Shown here: piece after piece, positions 27,659-38,864 of the stretch
Layout of the letters: every line of letters starts with the position of its first letter
Position numbering within the stretch: position 1 is the first letter of the stretch
Origin: Anas platyrhynchos
Lineage: Eukaryota > Chordata > Aves > Anseriformes > Anatidae
DNA: 64,000 nucleotides
Direction of reading: 5' to 3'
Assembly: GCF_047663525.1 (NCBI RefSeq)
Contig: NC_092606.1
Location: forward strand, 5,454,501-5,518,500
The notes under the pieces: model-generated
Told to the model about the DNA's origin: nothing
What the model saw: only the letters and a program-made list of their open reading frames with translations
Databases searched by the model: none
Translations under genes and position numbers: made by a program

Positions 27659-30600
27659 ATGGCGCTGCCGGTGGAGGAATGGCGGCGCTGCGCCGAGCGG
27701 TGCCGGGCAGCGCTAGGGCCGGTGCTGAGGGAACGGCTGGAGGCGGCGCCGCTGGGCGAGGCGCTGCGGTTGGGCTGCGGCCTCCTCAGGTGAGCCCCGG
27801 GGCTGGAGGGACCGGGATAGGCCGTGCCGTACGGTGCTGAGCCCTCCCCGCGTTGTCCCGGCAGGCCGGGAGCGGAGGAGGCGGCGGCCCTGCAGCGGCT
27901 GTGCCTCAGGGCGAGCACCGGCAAGGAGCCCGCGGCCGCTCGCTGGTACCGGCAGGAGGGGAACCGGCGGTTCGGCCGCGGGTGCTATGGGGATGCTGCG
28001 CTGCTCTACTCGCAGGTATGGGGCTCGCGGGGTCCCCCCCTCACGGTGTTTGGGGTCCCCCCCCAGGGTTTGGGGTCCCCTCATGCCCCCCTCTACCCTC
28101 TGGTATTTGGGGTCCCCTCACGTTCCGTCCCCCTATCAGTATTTGGGGTCCTGTCACATCCCCACTGTCCTCCCCCCGGTATTTGGGGTCCCCTCACACC
28201 CCTCTCTGCCCCCCGGTATTTGGAGTCCCCTCGTGTCCCTGCTGTTCCCCCCCCGGTATTTGGGATCTTCTCACACCCCCCTCCACTCTCTGGTATTTGG
28301 GGTCCCCTCGCATCCCCCTGCCCCCCCCCCCAGTGTTTGGGGTCCCCTCACACTCCCCTTTGCCCCCCCAGTGTTTGGGGTCCCCTCACGTCATCTCTGT
28401 CCCCCCTCGGTGTTTGGGGCCCCCTCATGTCCCTGGTCCCCGCACATCTCTGCTGTCGTCCCCCCCCCCTGGGTATTTGGGGTCCCCTCACATCCCTGCT
28501 GTGTCCCCCCCAGTGTTTGGGGTCCCCTCACATCCCTGGTGTTTGGGGTCCCCTCATGTTGAGTCCCCCCTCTATTTGGGGTCCCCTCACCTCGCTGTGT
28601 AGGGAATCTCCCCCTGGTGTTTGAAGGGTCTTCCCCCATCTTTGGGGGTTCCCCATGAGGTGGGATCCGGGTGAGGAGGGTCCCGCTGAGGGTGCCCCCT
28701 GTGAGGCACACCCCGTGGTGCCCCCCTGTGAGGCAGCACCCTCCGTTCTCCTCCCCAGGCAGCGTCCCATGAGCTCCCCGGCAGCCCCGAGGTGTCCCTG
28801 TGCTTCGCCAACCGCTCTGCAGCCCTCTTCCACCTCGGCCACTTTGAGGTAAGAGGTTTTGGGGTGCCCCTGAGGGGTTCCTGAGCGTCCTGGAGCAGGT
28901 CTGTGTGTGCAGGGGGAAACAGGACAAAGAAGAGCCCAAACAGCATCTGAGGTGTTGCCCTGCAATGCCTGCACGGGGGGCCTCAGGTGGCTGCTTCTGT
29001 AAAGGCCACGGTAACAACTGGTTGTTAAACAAGAGGCTGTGGATCAGGTGAGCTGCTGAAGCTGTGCTCAAAGCTTCCATCATTACTTTCGTGATTTCCT
29101 TCTTATGCTCTTAGGAGTCTTTATCTGGCCGCAGATTGGCTATGAACGGGAAATTTGCCAATTAAAAATTTGGTCTTATTAAAAAGCGATGAATCCTCCA
29201 TGGAGTAAAAGCACACGTGGTTTTCAAGTATGTTTAAAAGGCCTTATCTTTGTTTCTAGGTTTGCTTGGAAGATATTGCCAGGGCTCAGAGTCATGGCTA
29301 TCCGGACAGACTGCTGCCCAAGGTCTTGCTGCGGAAAGTGGAATGCCTGCTGTGCCTGGGGAGGGTGCAGGATGCTGCAGACGCCCTCGCTGCAGTGGAG
29401 AATAAAATTGCTGTGGATGGGATTATGACTGGTGCTGAACACCAGACGCTGCTGAAAAAGTTAAATCAATTGAAGCTTAAAGTACGTGAGAGAGAGAGCT
29501 GTCCAGAGCCTGCACGAGAAGCGTGTGGTGATGCTCAAAGAGAGTCAGAGATCTGGGAAGAGAACGACAGTATTTCGGGTGCGTCCTCATCTTTGAGCTT
29601 GAAGTTCAATGCAGAGAAAGGACGTCACTTGGTGGCCTCACAGGACATCCTGCCGGGACAGAACCTGTTGAAAGAGGAGGCCTTTGTAAGCGTGCTCTGC
29701 CCAGAAGAAGGGGAGAGCCACCTGCTGCAGGACAGCAGTGAAATGGTGTGGGATGCTCAAGTCACTAATGCAGATCTGTATTGCCACCGCTGTCTGAAGC
29801 AGCTTTTAGCCTCTGTGCCTTGCCGTGGGTGCAGTTATGCGAAGTACTGCAGCCAAAACTGTGCAGATACGGCGTGGGAGCAATACCACAGGACAGAGTG
29901 CTCCTTGGGAGGGCTGCTCCTCACGTTAGGGGTCTTCTGCCACGTTGCTTTAAGGACTGTTCTACTGGCAGGATTTTCAGAGGTTAGCAGGCTTGTGGAG
30001 CAGTCCCATGATGATGATGATGATCTTCCTAACACCAAGACAAGATGTAAACATCCCAGTGAGGCACCAGCTACAAGAACTGGATCCAGAGCTATCCCTG
30101 GTTGTAATGATAATGGCCAGTACCAGAGTTCTTACCGAGCTGTGTTCAACCTCTTGCCACATGCTGAGAAGCATAGCCCTGAACACAAGTTCCTCTGCAT
30201 GCTGAGTGTAGTGGCTATATGCAGAAAACTGCAAGAAGCCGGTCTGGAGGCTGCTGTTCTGAATCAGGAATCATCTGAGAAGGGATCCGGACCGAAGGCA
30301 TGTGAAAAAACATCTGATGAGCTGTCTCCAGAGCTGCAGATTATGGCAGAAGCAATGCTGAGGCATGTGTTGCAGCTGCAATGCAATGCACAAGCGATCA
30401 CCGTAATGCAGGAGTTGGGTAAGAAAAACTTTTAAGCTCTTCCTTGTTATCCTTGTTCATCTGGTTCGTGTGAAGCAAAGAGTTGTAGAAAGCTCCTGTT
30501 GCAGATGGGAACGACTTGCTTAAAATTAATGTCCTGTCCCAGGCCAGCCTGTTCTTTGGTACATACATAGATGATATTTAGCTACTTTTTATTGTAGTAA

Positions 30601-33600
30601 TATACCAGAAATGTTTCTACTAAAGGAATCTTTCTAGGGAAAGAATCTTTCTAGTGGCCCAATTTGTGATGGGTCACAGAGAATTCATTCTTAACATACT
30701 TGTTTTCCCTCTTTCTTTAGGGTCTGGAGATGGTGCTGTTGTAAATAGGAAACCTGTGCGCCTGGCAACAGCCTTCTTCCCTGTCCTCAGCCTTCTGAAC
30801 CATTCGTGCAGCCCCAATATCAGTGTGTCATTTAGTGGGACAGCTGCCACTGTCAGGGCCTCACAGCCAATCTCAAGCGGCCAGGAGATTTTCCATTGCT
30901 ATGGTAAGCGTTAACTCTCTGTCTCAAGACACAGACATCCTTTCACCTCTACTTGGCGTGCTGACTGATAGCTAATAATATCATCATTCCCAGTATAATG
31001 TTGCTAGAGTCTTTATGTGTGAGCCGTTATCAAGGATATTAAACCAAGTGTTTATCTCCTGAGCTTGCTATCACGCTTTCACAGTCTCCAGTTTTGTACT
31101 CCCCAAAAGATGTTCGTTTAGTCTCTGTTTTAACAAAGGTAGATTTTAAGCTAATGTACTTGTTCAGTGCTTTCTACCTTTACTATTATCTTTTTGCAGG
31201 GCCTCACCGATGTAGAATGAAGGTTGCTGAGAGACAACAGCTGCTCAGTCAGTATTTCTTTGAGTGCCGCTGTCAGGCGTGCCTTGAGGAGTTAGAGTCT
31301 GACAACAAGAGTGTGGTGTCCATGAGAAACTCATTCTGCTGTCCTAGCTGCCAGGCTTCAATGCAGGTGGTTCCTCTGTAATTATGACTGTTTAACATGA
31401 TCAGGATGTGTAATGTTTGGGTCTCTGGGAAAGGCAGGATTTAAAGACTGTGTCCATGACCTCTGCTTTGAAGCTAAAAGTCCCTGCAGAGTCAAGGCAA
31501 TATCTCACTGTTCTGAGCAGCTTCCTTGCAAAGTTCTTGCTTGTCAATCTTCCAGCATTATAGGGAAAATACTGCCCTTAACAGGAAGTTAAAATCCCTT
31601 AGAACTTGCAGAAGGAACCTTGTAATATCAGGGGGAAATAATACTGGGTGGAGGCGGATATTTAGGAGAGAAAAAAGTTAACAGTAGTTTACAACTAAGT
31701 CACTTAGATCTTCAGCTACGTTTAGCACCTCTGTAGTGTAATACAGAGATATGGATATGGAAAGTAAGCTTTGAGTTGAATGTGAGCAGGAATGATCACA
31801 GGGATGATTTCCACAGGGGGAAGACGTGCTTTGTTGTTCAAATGAAGCTTGTGCGCGCTCAGTCAGCAGAGAGAGCCTGTCACGGCATTTACGAGACCTT
31901 CAGCGACAAATCAAGCAAGCATTAGAACTGCTAAGAGACAGCAAGGCTGGTAAGGCTCAGCTTTCTGCTTTAAGGTCAGCAGCTCATGAGTACACATCAG
32001 GAGGCATGGTTCTGGCCATGAGATGGCACTGTTGCTTACGTAGTTGAGGTCCTCTGGCACGAAGCCTGGTGTCCCTGGGGACTTGAGCGTTAGGGTTTTT
32101 TATACTCCTGATCTGGGTGTTAATCTAAGTCACACGTTGTTCCATAGTGACTAAAAGAACTCGGGATAACTTTGGAGTTTGCATTCTCAGGCCTCACTTT
32201 CCTGGAGCGAGTCTGGCCAACCCTGCATTGGAGTAAGCAGGGTTGCAGAGGAAGTAGATGTTGAATCTGAACCAAATCCAGCTCTAGTTGTGTAAGATGC
32301 AGAGATGAGAGTGGACTGGTTTCATTTCATGGACCATGGCAACCCAGAGACTGGCCAGCAAGATGAACTTTATATCCTGTTTTATAGATGAGGCTATCAA
32401 AATGCTCCTAAAGTGTCAGATGGATGCTAGAAACTTCTTGTCACCGGAGCATTTGCTGATGGGAGAGATGGAGGATCATCTGGCACAGGTCTATGCTACT
32501 CTTGGTATGGCATTGTCTTCTCACTCAAGATTTTCTTTAGTTTTCTGAACTTTGAATTTAACAAGACAAGCATTTTCCCTCACTAGTCTTCTCACTTTTT
32601 CCCCTACTGCATTTCTCTAGTTTTGGAAGTAGAGCTCTCAGAAACACTGCTTTAGCCGAAACTGTGTTCCCATCTGTCAGTGAACAGTGTGATCTCACTT
32701 TCTTCTGTTTTCCTTGTCCTCGTTCAGAGGACAGCAACCTCTCAAGAATGCTGTGTACATAGTTCATCGTGCTTTGCATAATGCTGTCAAACTCTGGATG
32801 ACTGTGACTCTAAACAGTATTTATTCATGGTGATTTTTTTTTTTTTTTCTGTCAGGAAAGTGGCAGGAAGCAGCCAGACACCTAGAGAAGAGCATTCAGA
32901 TTGTGGAAATGCATCACGGGCCATCAAGTGTAGAAATGGGTCATGAACTCTTCAAACTGGCACAAATTCTCTTCAATGGGTAAAGTTGCTTTCATTCTCT
33001 CTCCCTTCCCTGCACAACTCCTGTGTGTCTGACACATGGCAGGCAGTCCTTGGCACCTTGAAGGACCCTAGGCACGGCTACAAGAGTTGTACACTACTCA
33101 AGTGCAAGTTTGTTAATCCTAATGGGGTTTGCTTGTCCTTTATGCCTCTATTTGGACCCATTTCTTTGCTTTGTGCCTGCCTATTCTTTTCTATGCCCTG
33201 GCTCCATTTCTCCCCATCCTATTGTTTTATTCCAATAAGTAGTCACCCTTGATGTTTACACAGTAGTAAAATGTTGCTGACATCTTTCCAAACAAGGAAA
33301 TAAAATCTCCTTGCTCTGTTTTGGCCCTCTTCTGACAAGCAAGTCCCCAGACTACTGCATGTCTTTTAACAACACCTCCCTTTAACTCTCTGAATTTTAG
33401 CGGGAGCTGCACTGAGGAAGCAGTGCATACATATACTCAGAGATAATGTTTTAGTTTTTTTCCATCCCCTTTCGTTTATCTTTTTTTTAACCCATCCTCC
33501 CTCTGCAGCTGAAGTGCATGCTATTTGCCTGGTGTTGAAAGGCAGTGGAAGGTAGGATCTATACCCGTGAACAGGCTTAGGTTTTTGGGGGGAAGGGTTG

Positions 33601-33820
33601 AAGGTTGTGCAAGTCAAGGGAGCTGAGTTAAGTATTTTATGCTCTCTTCTTACTCACTTCCTATTTCAGATTTGCAGTTTCGGAAGCTCTGAGCACAATT
33701 CAAAGAGCAGAGAAGATTTTGACAGTGCACTGTGGTCCTCAGAGCACTCAGATCCGGGAACTACGAGAGATGAAGACCTGTCTGTTAGAGCTTCCCAGAA
33801 GCATTCTTCAGAGGACTTAA
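27659..33820 (+). CDS. SMYD4: SET and MYND domain-containing protein 4, complete, 10 exons
   Basis: Predicted SAM-dependent lysine methyltransferase of the SMYD family; the family is linked to histone and non-histone targets and SMYD4 to heart and muscle development. Exons: 27659-27789, 27865-28015, 28759-28848, 29260-30418, 30721-30903, 31200-31366, 31817-31949, 32388-32504, 32856-32979 and 33670-33820. They join in frame to 801 residues (human 804), starting MALPVEEW. TPR-like helices fill about residues 55-200. The N-terminal SET part is near residues 240-265. The MYND zinc finger runs C299-C338 with its closing HRTEC. The SET core has NHSCSPN (537-543) and Y571 in HCYG; the post-SET cysteines are C594, C596 and C599. 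A C-terminal TPR region follows. All key residues are present, so activity is plausible. Exon 4 is very large (386 codons), and a short Asp run lies near 30009-30023. Confidence 0.96.
28040..28640 (+). repeat. GC-rich minisatellite in SMYD4 intron 2
   Basis: About 14-16 tandem copies of a 36-40-base unit with core TTTGGGGTCCCCTCAC and a C-rich spacer. Cores begin near 28049, 28069, 28106, 28142, 28182, 28219, 28259, 28296, 28336, 28374, 28413, 28476, 28516, 28542 and 28575. Copies differ by single bases and C-run length. Strong GGGG/CCCC strand asymmetry could favour unusual DNA structure and length variation. It lies 25 bases after the exon 2 donor. Confidence 0.93.
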
Positions 33821-33964
33821 TTTCCCTATCAAAGGAAGCTGCAATGTGATCTTTCATCAAAGCTAAGTTTTGTGTGGTAAGGCAGTCGTGTAGTACAAGC
33901 TGGAAAATTGTGCGTAACAACAACTTGAGTGAAATCTGAAATGCTCTTTAGCGAGACTGTTGTA

Positions 33965-33970
33965 AATAAA
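33965..33970 (+). terminator. SMYD4 polyadenylation signal
   Basis: AATAAA lies 145 bases after the SMYD4 stop, followed within 30 bases by the GT-rich CTGCGTGTGCTATGGTGG. The 3' UTR is therefore short, ending near 33985-33995. Confidence 0.8.
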
Positions 33971-33999
33971 ATAACCGGTTCTAACCTGAGGGGTCTGCG

Positions 34000-34360
34000 T
34001 GTGCTATGGTGGAAATAGATGCTGCTGTAGAGTTTCTGCATGTGGTTTTGAAGCAAATGCTTGAGATGCTTATAAGAGTGTTTCTAGAGATGTGAGTCTC
34101 CCACATGTGGTACTCTGCTGGTCATGAACACGCAGTCATCCAGACCACGTTGCCTTTTACTTCTAATACAATTGACATGCTTTCTTGTCAGCATGACAAG
34201 TAAATGAAAATGGGATAGGAGAAAATCCAGTATATACTAGACCGATGTTTGCATATAGGACAGAACTGCACTGGGGCTCAGTCTAGGGAAAATGGGAATG
34301 TGAAAACATATGATGTAGACAGGAGAGTCCTTCAAGGAAGAGTACTGGGGTTGTGGAGAT
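34000..34360. other. Spacer between the convergent SMYD4 and SERPINF1 ends
   Basis: About 370 bases between two predicted cleavage sites. I see no gene, repeat or RNA here. Confidence 0.6.
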
Positions 34361-34376
34361 TAATAGCAAAAGCTCT

Positions 34377-34382
34377 TTTATT
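34377..34382 (-). terminator. SERPINF1 polyadenylation signal
   Basis: AATAAA on the minus strand about 120 bases past the SERPINF1 stop codon. It predicts a short 3' UTR ending near 34360. Confidence 0.75.
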
Positions 34383-34503
34383 GCAGCATAAAGGCATAAA
34401 ATTTGCAAGTTGTGTCTTTGTGCAGCAGAGCAGGGAGCGAGTATCCCTCCCAATACCACCCTTTCCATTTGAGCCCTACCATTGCCAATTACTGTGAACG
34501 GAT

Positions 34504-37500
34504 CTAAACACTCCTGGGGTCCAGGATCTTTCCAATGAAGAGGAGGGTTCCAGTGGTATCATCTCGCAGCACAAGAAGGAAAGGTCTGTCCACGTGATAT
34601 TCTATGGGGAAGGTCAGACGAGCAGCATTCACCCCAGGATTTGGTGTGGATTTTTCCCCATCTTCGTTAAGCTCCAGAATTGCCTTGTGTTGCACGTGAG
34701 ACAGCTTAATGGGTTTGGCAGAGATCTTGGTAAAATCAGGTGATGTGAAAAGTGATTGGAGCCCTGGAGGAAAGAAAGAAAATTCCATTAACTAAAGGCT
34801 TAGATGTCAGGTGGAGGATCAGTACTGCTAATGCTGTGATCTGGGAGGGCATCACATAGCTGTTCAGGCAGAGTTTAATGGGGGCAACAGGGAGAAGAAG
34901 TTTAGATCTGCTTGTACTTTGCTCCTCTGCATCTCAGAAACAGTGTATGAGCTTGATGGAAAGATATGATTAAAAACTTGAGGAGTCCTGTACCGAGGTG
35001 GTTTAGCTGATGGTGAAATCTGTGCAGACTGAGAGCAGGGCCAAGCTAATAACCCACCAGCATCATATTTTCTGTGAGCAGGAAGCAACTTGCCTCCTGC
35101 TTTCAGACCTGGCAGTCTATAGAGGGAGTGTGATGTACGTACTTGTCTCCTTTAGAGTGCTGTCAAGTGCCTCTTCGTAGTTCAGCTTTAGTTTGGGCAA
35201 GCTTAGCACCGCGTGGACTGTCTTCAGCTCCCTGTCTACGTCGTGGACAAACTCAGAAGTGAGGCTTTCCTCAATCAGAGTCATATTCTGGGTCACCTTC
35301 GTAGGCAGGAAGAACATGGCGCTGACTCCTTCTGTCAGTGGCAGCTGGGCAATCTGGAAGGCCAGGTACAAATAAGAAAGGGCCATACCCACAGGAGAAA
35401 GTTTTACCCTCCCTGTACCAGTCCCAGACCTGAACCCTTGACTGCCTGGTCAGCCTTTCCAGTTAACATTTTGTTTCCTTATCTGGTTGCTTTTATTGGA
35501 CATGATGCTCCCTGACCTTCCTTGTGCCCAGGCTTTCATCAACCCTCTGCTTCCCCCTTTCAGCTAGTAGATGGCAGGAGTTCTTTTTTACCTGTTGAGT
35601 TCTGTAGTGAACTACAGTACTGCTTTGGGGGATTCCCAGCTGGGACACCTTCTTTGAGCTCTTCCTACAGTGACAGATTTGTTGAAAGAAGTAGAGATCG
35701 AAAAGCTCTGTGTTCTGCCCCTCTCACCCAACTTTAAGTAGAGCAATACAGGCTAGTAGGATCTGCACATTATTTAAGCTTGGGACTGCTTGTGTCACGG
35801 CCAATGTAAAAGAAAATTATTCCGAAGATAAGCATGCTGCCTTTGAAAACAGGGATTGCAGAACTAGCCTGATGGGTGGAGCGAGGCTGTCTTCTGGAAT
35901 AGGTTAACAGGTAAGTGTAGCTGAGCCTGTTCCTCAGTAGGTTTAGATCTTGTGCAATATTTGCTGTCTGACCTTGCAGTTGAGCTCTGAGTCAAAACCA
36001 TATCGCAGGATGGCCTTGGGGTCTGACATCATGGACACCTTCACGGTTCTGTCCTCATCCAGATGGAAGTCCTGCAGAGTGGTCTTCTTGGTGTCAAACT
36101 TGGTTCCCCAAGTCCCTGTTTTTTTTTTTTAAAGATAAAAGGGAAGATTTTCTGGAATAATAGCATATGAAACTGGACTTGTCTGTGGCTGAGTAATCTT
36201 GTGCTTTATATATGCTTTATATATTTGTGCTTTAAAAGTTGAGACATAAAGGAGTGGTAGTAGAGATGGAAATAGACTGATAGGACCTATTGATTTACTG
36301 CCACTTTTAGGCCCCTCCTTTTCATCTCAGAATTGGCTAAATGAGAAATTTAAAAAAAATAAATAAATCAAGCCAGCTCATGGGTGGAGTAACTGTTGGG
36401 AAGCTGATGTCCACTTATGCAATTACAAAACTATTTTGAAGGGTAACAATTGTGTCTGTGTACATAAAGCACTTCTCTCCCCACCTTTGTTTTGCTCCTT
36501 GTCTCTAAGCGATAATTCTCCAGGACACTGGATTCTGTAGGTGCTGGCTTGGAGCACGTTCTAGAACAGATTTCCAGCATCTTCCTCCATGCCCTCTACA
36601 GTGGTACTAAGGCTCAGTGCAGTTTTTAACCTCTGCCTTCTGTAAATGTTAATATTTTGTCTCTGCTATTGAGTTTTACTACCTTACACTTTCTCCTCTG
36701 CTCCATTACTGCAAACAGGTCAAGATTCAGCTTCCCAGAAGCAATAATTCCTCCCTTGAGGACTACTTCTGTTTAGGTAGCATGTTTTTTTTTTTTTTTC
36801 TGGTTTATTAAACACGTGCTCTCTTCTTATATTCATCCCTGGCAGTCTGTTTGTGCTATTGGCAGTGAGATCATTCCCGCACATCTCTTCTAACATGTAC
36901 TTAATAGTCCTTCTCTGTAACAGACTATGCAGCGTTCTTACCCTTGAAGTAAGCAGCCCCAGCAAGGAGAATGCTGACATCTGTGGGCATGTCTTTCATA
37001 AACCGCAGGATCCTCCCCTTTGTCTGCTGCCGTACCCAGTTGTTGATTTCTTGAAGGTCTAATTGGGCATTGCCACTTAATGCCCTCAGACGCATTTTGT
37101 AGGACTTCTCGAGTTGGCTGTGAAAAGCAGACTTCACCCTCAGTCCTGGGGAACAAAAAGATCAATATTGCAGTTAGCTCCCTTATCAAAACAATTTCAA
37201 GGCTGCAAACTGCAATCCAAAGCCCAGCAGCAGTTCTCTCATAAAACAGATCTGTGGCTGCGTGTATCCTGAAACCTGCTTTGAAAAAGAATGAGCGGAG
37301 GAAACTGATCCAATCCCGTAGCCAACCATGCTAGGGTATGGAATAACTCTCTCTGAGAAGTAAAGATGAGAGATAACAAAAGAAGGCTTGGACGCAGCTA
37401 TTCCTACATCAATCAGTCCTTTTTTTTTTCTCCAGCTTTTTCTATATGAGCATAGCTTACTCAGCCTATTGGATTCTGGGAGCTAGCATGTTCCAAAGGA

Positions 37501-38856
37501 TAGCTCTTAGCTTTCTCAGCAGATGTTCGCTGCATGCTGAAAGCAGATATCTCAAATATTTCTGCAATGAATTAAACAAAGAAAACTGGCTGAATGCTGT
37601 CACAAATAGGAAAATGTGATTTGTGGTTCTTGGTAGTTAGCAGCATCTGCCAGGAAACCTAGAGTGAAGGCAAAATCCTCGCAGCAAGTTTCTTCTAGGT
37701 CTTGTGCATGCTAGTTGCTCTCTCACCACTACCTTTTGGTGCATGTCTGGTCTTTTCACTTACTTATATGTACACAAACATTCCAGGCTTTATCTGGAGC
37801 AGGAATGTATTCCACACTGTTGTGGCTTCTCAGTATGTGAGAGCCAAGGCTGTTATGGTGGTGCTATTTGTTCAGTGTTTTCTACCTGCTGCTAGTTTAT
37901 ACAGGTAAATTTTGATAGAGGCAAAGAAGGACTTGTACTTTTCTCCAAGATGATACGGGAGGCGCTTTTCAGGCTCTTCTCTGGTCCAATCACACTGGCC
38001 AGGAGGTCCTTGTAGGTGTTGTGGACCTCAGCTTTGTTAAGTAGATCGTAGAAGAGAGCACGAGAAATCACATCTTCTGTTCGTTCTCCAGCCCCTGCCA
38101 ACAACAAGGACAACAGCATGAAGGAAGGCCCGGCAAGTCAAACAGCACGTGAAAAAAGGGGGCAGGAACTCACCAAGTGAGAGACCAGAGAGTGCCGTAG
38201 CCAGGCTGAACGGAGACAGTAGCACATTGGCAGTGGCTGTCCGGCTAGATTGCTGACGGTACAGGTCATAGCCAAAGTTGGAGACTGCAGCTGCCAGCTT
38301 GTTTACAGGGCTTTTATAGAATGGATCTTCCTCCTCGACCTCGCCAGCATTAGCTCCATCAGTGGTGGCAGAGTTCTAGCAAGCACAGGGAGCACTTTGT
38401 TTAGACTTGCATTTTACAAGGGCAGGTGTAATCGTAAGCATTTCAAAGGCAGGCAGTCTGCAGACACTCTCCTGTGATCCGCAGAAGCATTGGCTTAATC
38501 TTCCTGATAGCGTGTAGGAATAGTGATTTCACTTTAACCTGTCCCAATAAAGCTGAAGGCAGTGCTCAGGTTGGAATCCCCTGGATCTGCCTCACGTCAG
38601 GAGATGACTGCAACTGCTTTGGTTTTATCTACGTAAAGCAGGAGTTAGTCTCATTATGTTGCTAAATAAAAACCTAGTAACTTAGGAGGGTAGCATTTAA
38701 TCCTTTTGTAAGACTTTCTAAAATTAAATTACCTGCTCCAAGTATGGCTCTCATTCTCTGCTGTTGTCTTCTACTTACCTGCCCAGTAGCCGAGTTCTGG
38801 GATCTGCTTGGCACAGTTAAAAGACCCAGGAAAAGGAGAACCACTGGAATCTGCAT
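34504..38856 (-). CDS. SERPINF1: Pigment epithelium-derived factor (serpin F1), complete, 7 coding exons
   Basis: Secreted, non-inhibitory serpin with anti-angiogenic and neurotrophic roles that binds collagen and heparin. Coding exons on the minus strand: 38856-38779, 38375-38174, 38094-37939, 37145-36942, 36115-35973, 35353-35143 and 34763-34504. They join in frame to 417 residues (human 418). The first coding exon holds a typical signal peptide ([20 protein letters not shown]) and its start has a good Kozak context. Next come an acidic stretch (GEVEEEDPF) and the 34-mer/44-mer receptor-binding region with [18 protein letters not shown]. An N-glycosylation site NMT precedes [10 protein letters not shown], as in mammals. 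The hinge region ([12 protein letters not shown]) lacks the small-residue run of inhibitors, so it should be non-inhibitory, as known for PEDF. The C-terminus reads [12 protein letters not shown]. It faces SMYD4 tail to tail. Confidence 0.96.
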
Positions 38857-38864
38857 GCCTGAAC
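38857..38864 (-). other. SERPINF1 5' UTR part of the first coding exon
   Basis: Eight bases (GTTCAGGC) lie between a splice acceptor (TGTAG, just above 38864) and the start codon. An upstream non-coding exon is therefore expected, as in mammalian SERPINF1. Confidence 0.7.

Noticed and set aside
27824-28624. Long open frames (242-266 codons) in all three plus-strand frames
   Set aside because: They are a by-product of the stop-poor minisatellite in SMYD4 intron 2. The proteins are Pro/Gly repeats and the true exon ends at 28015 with a normal donor.
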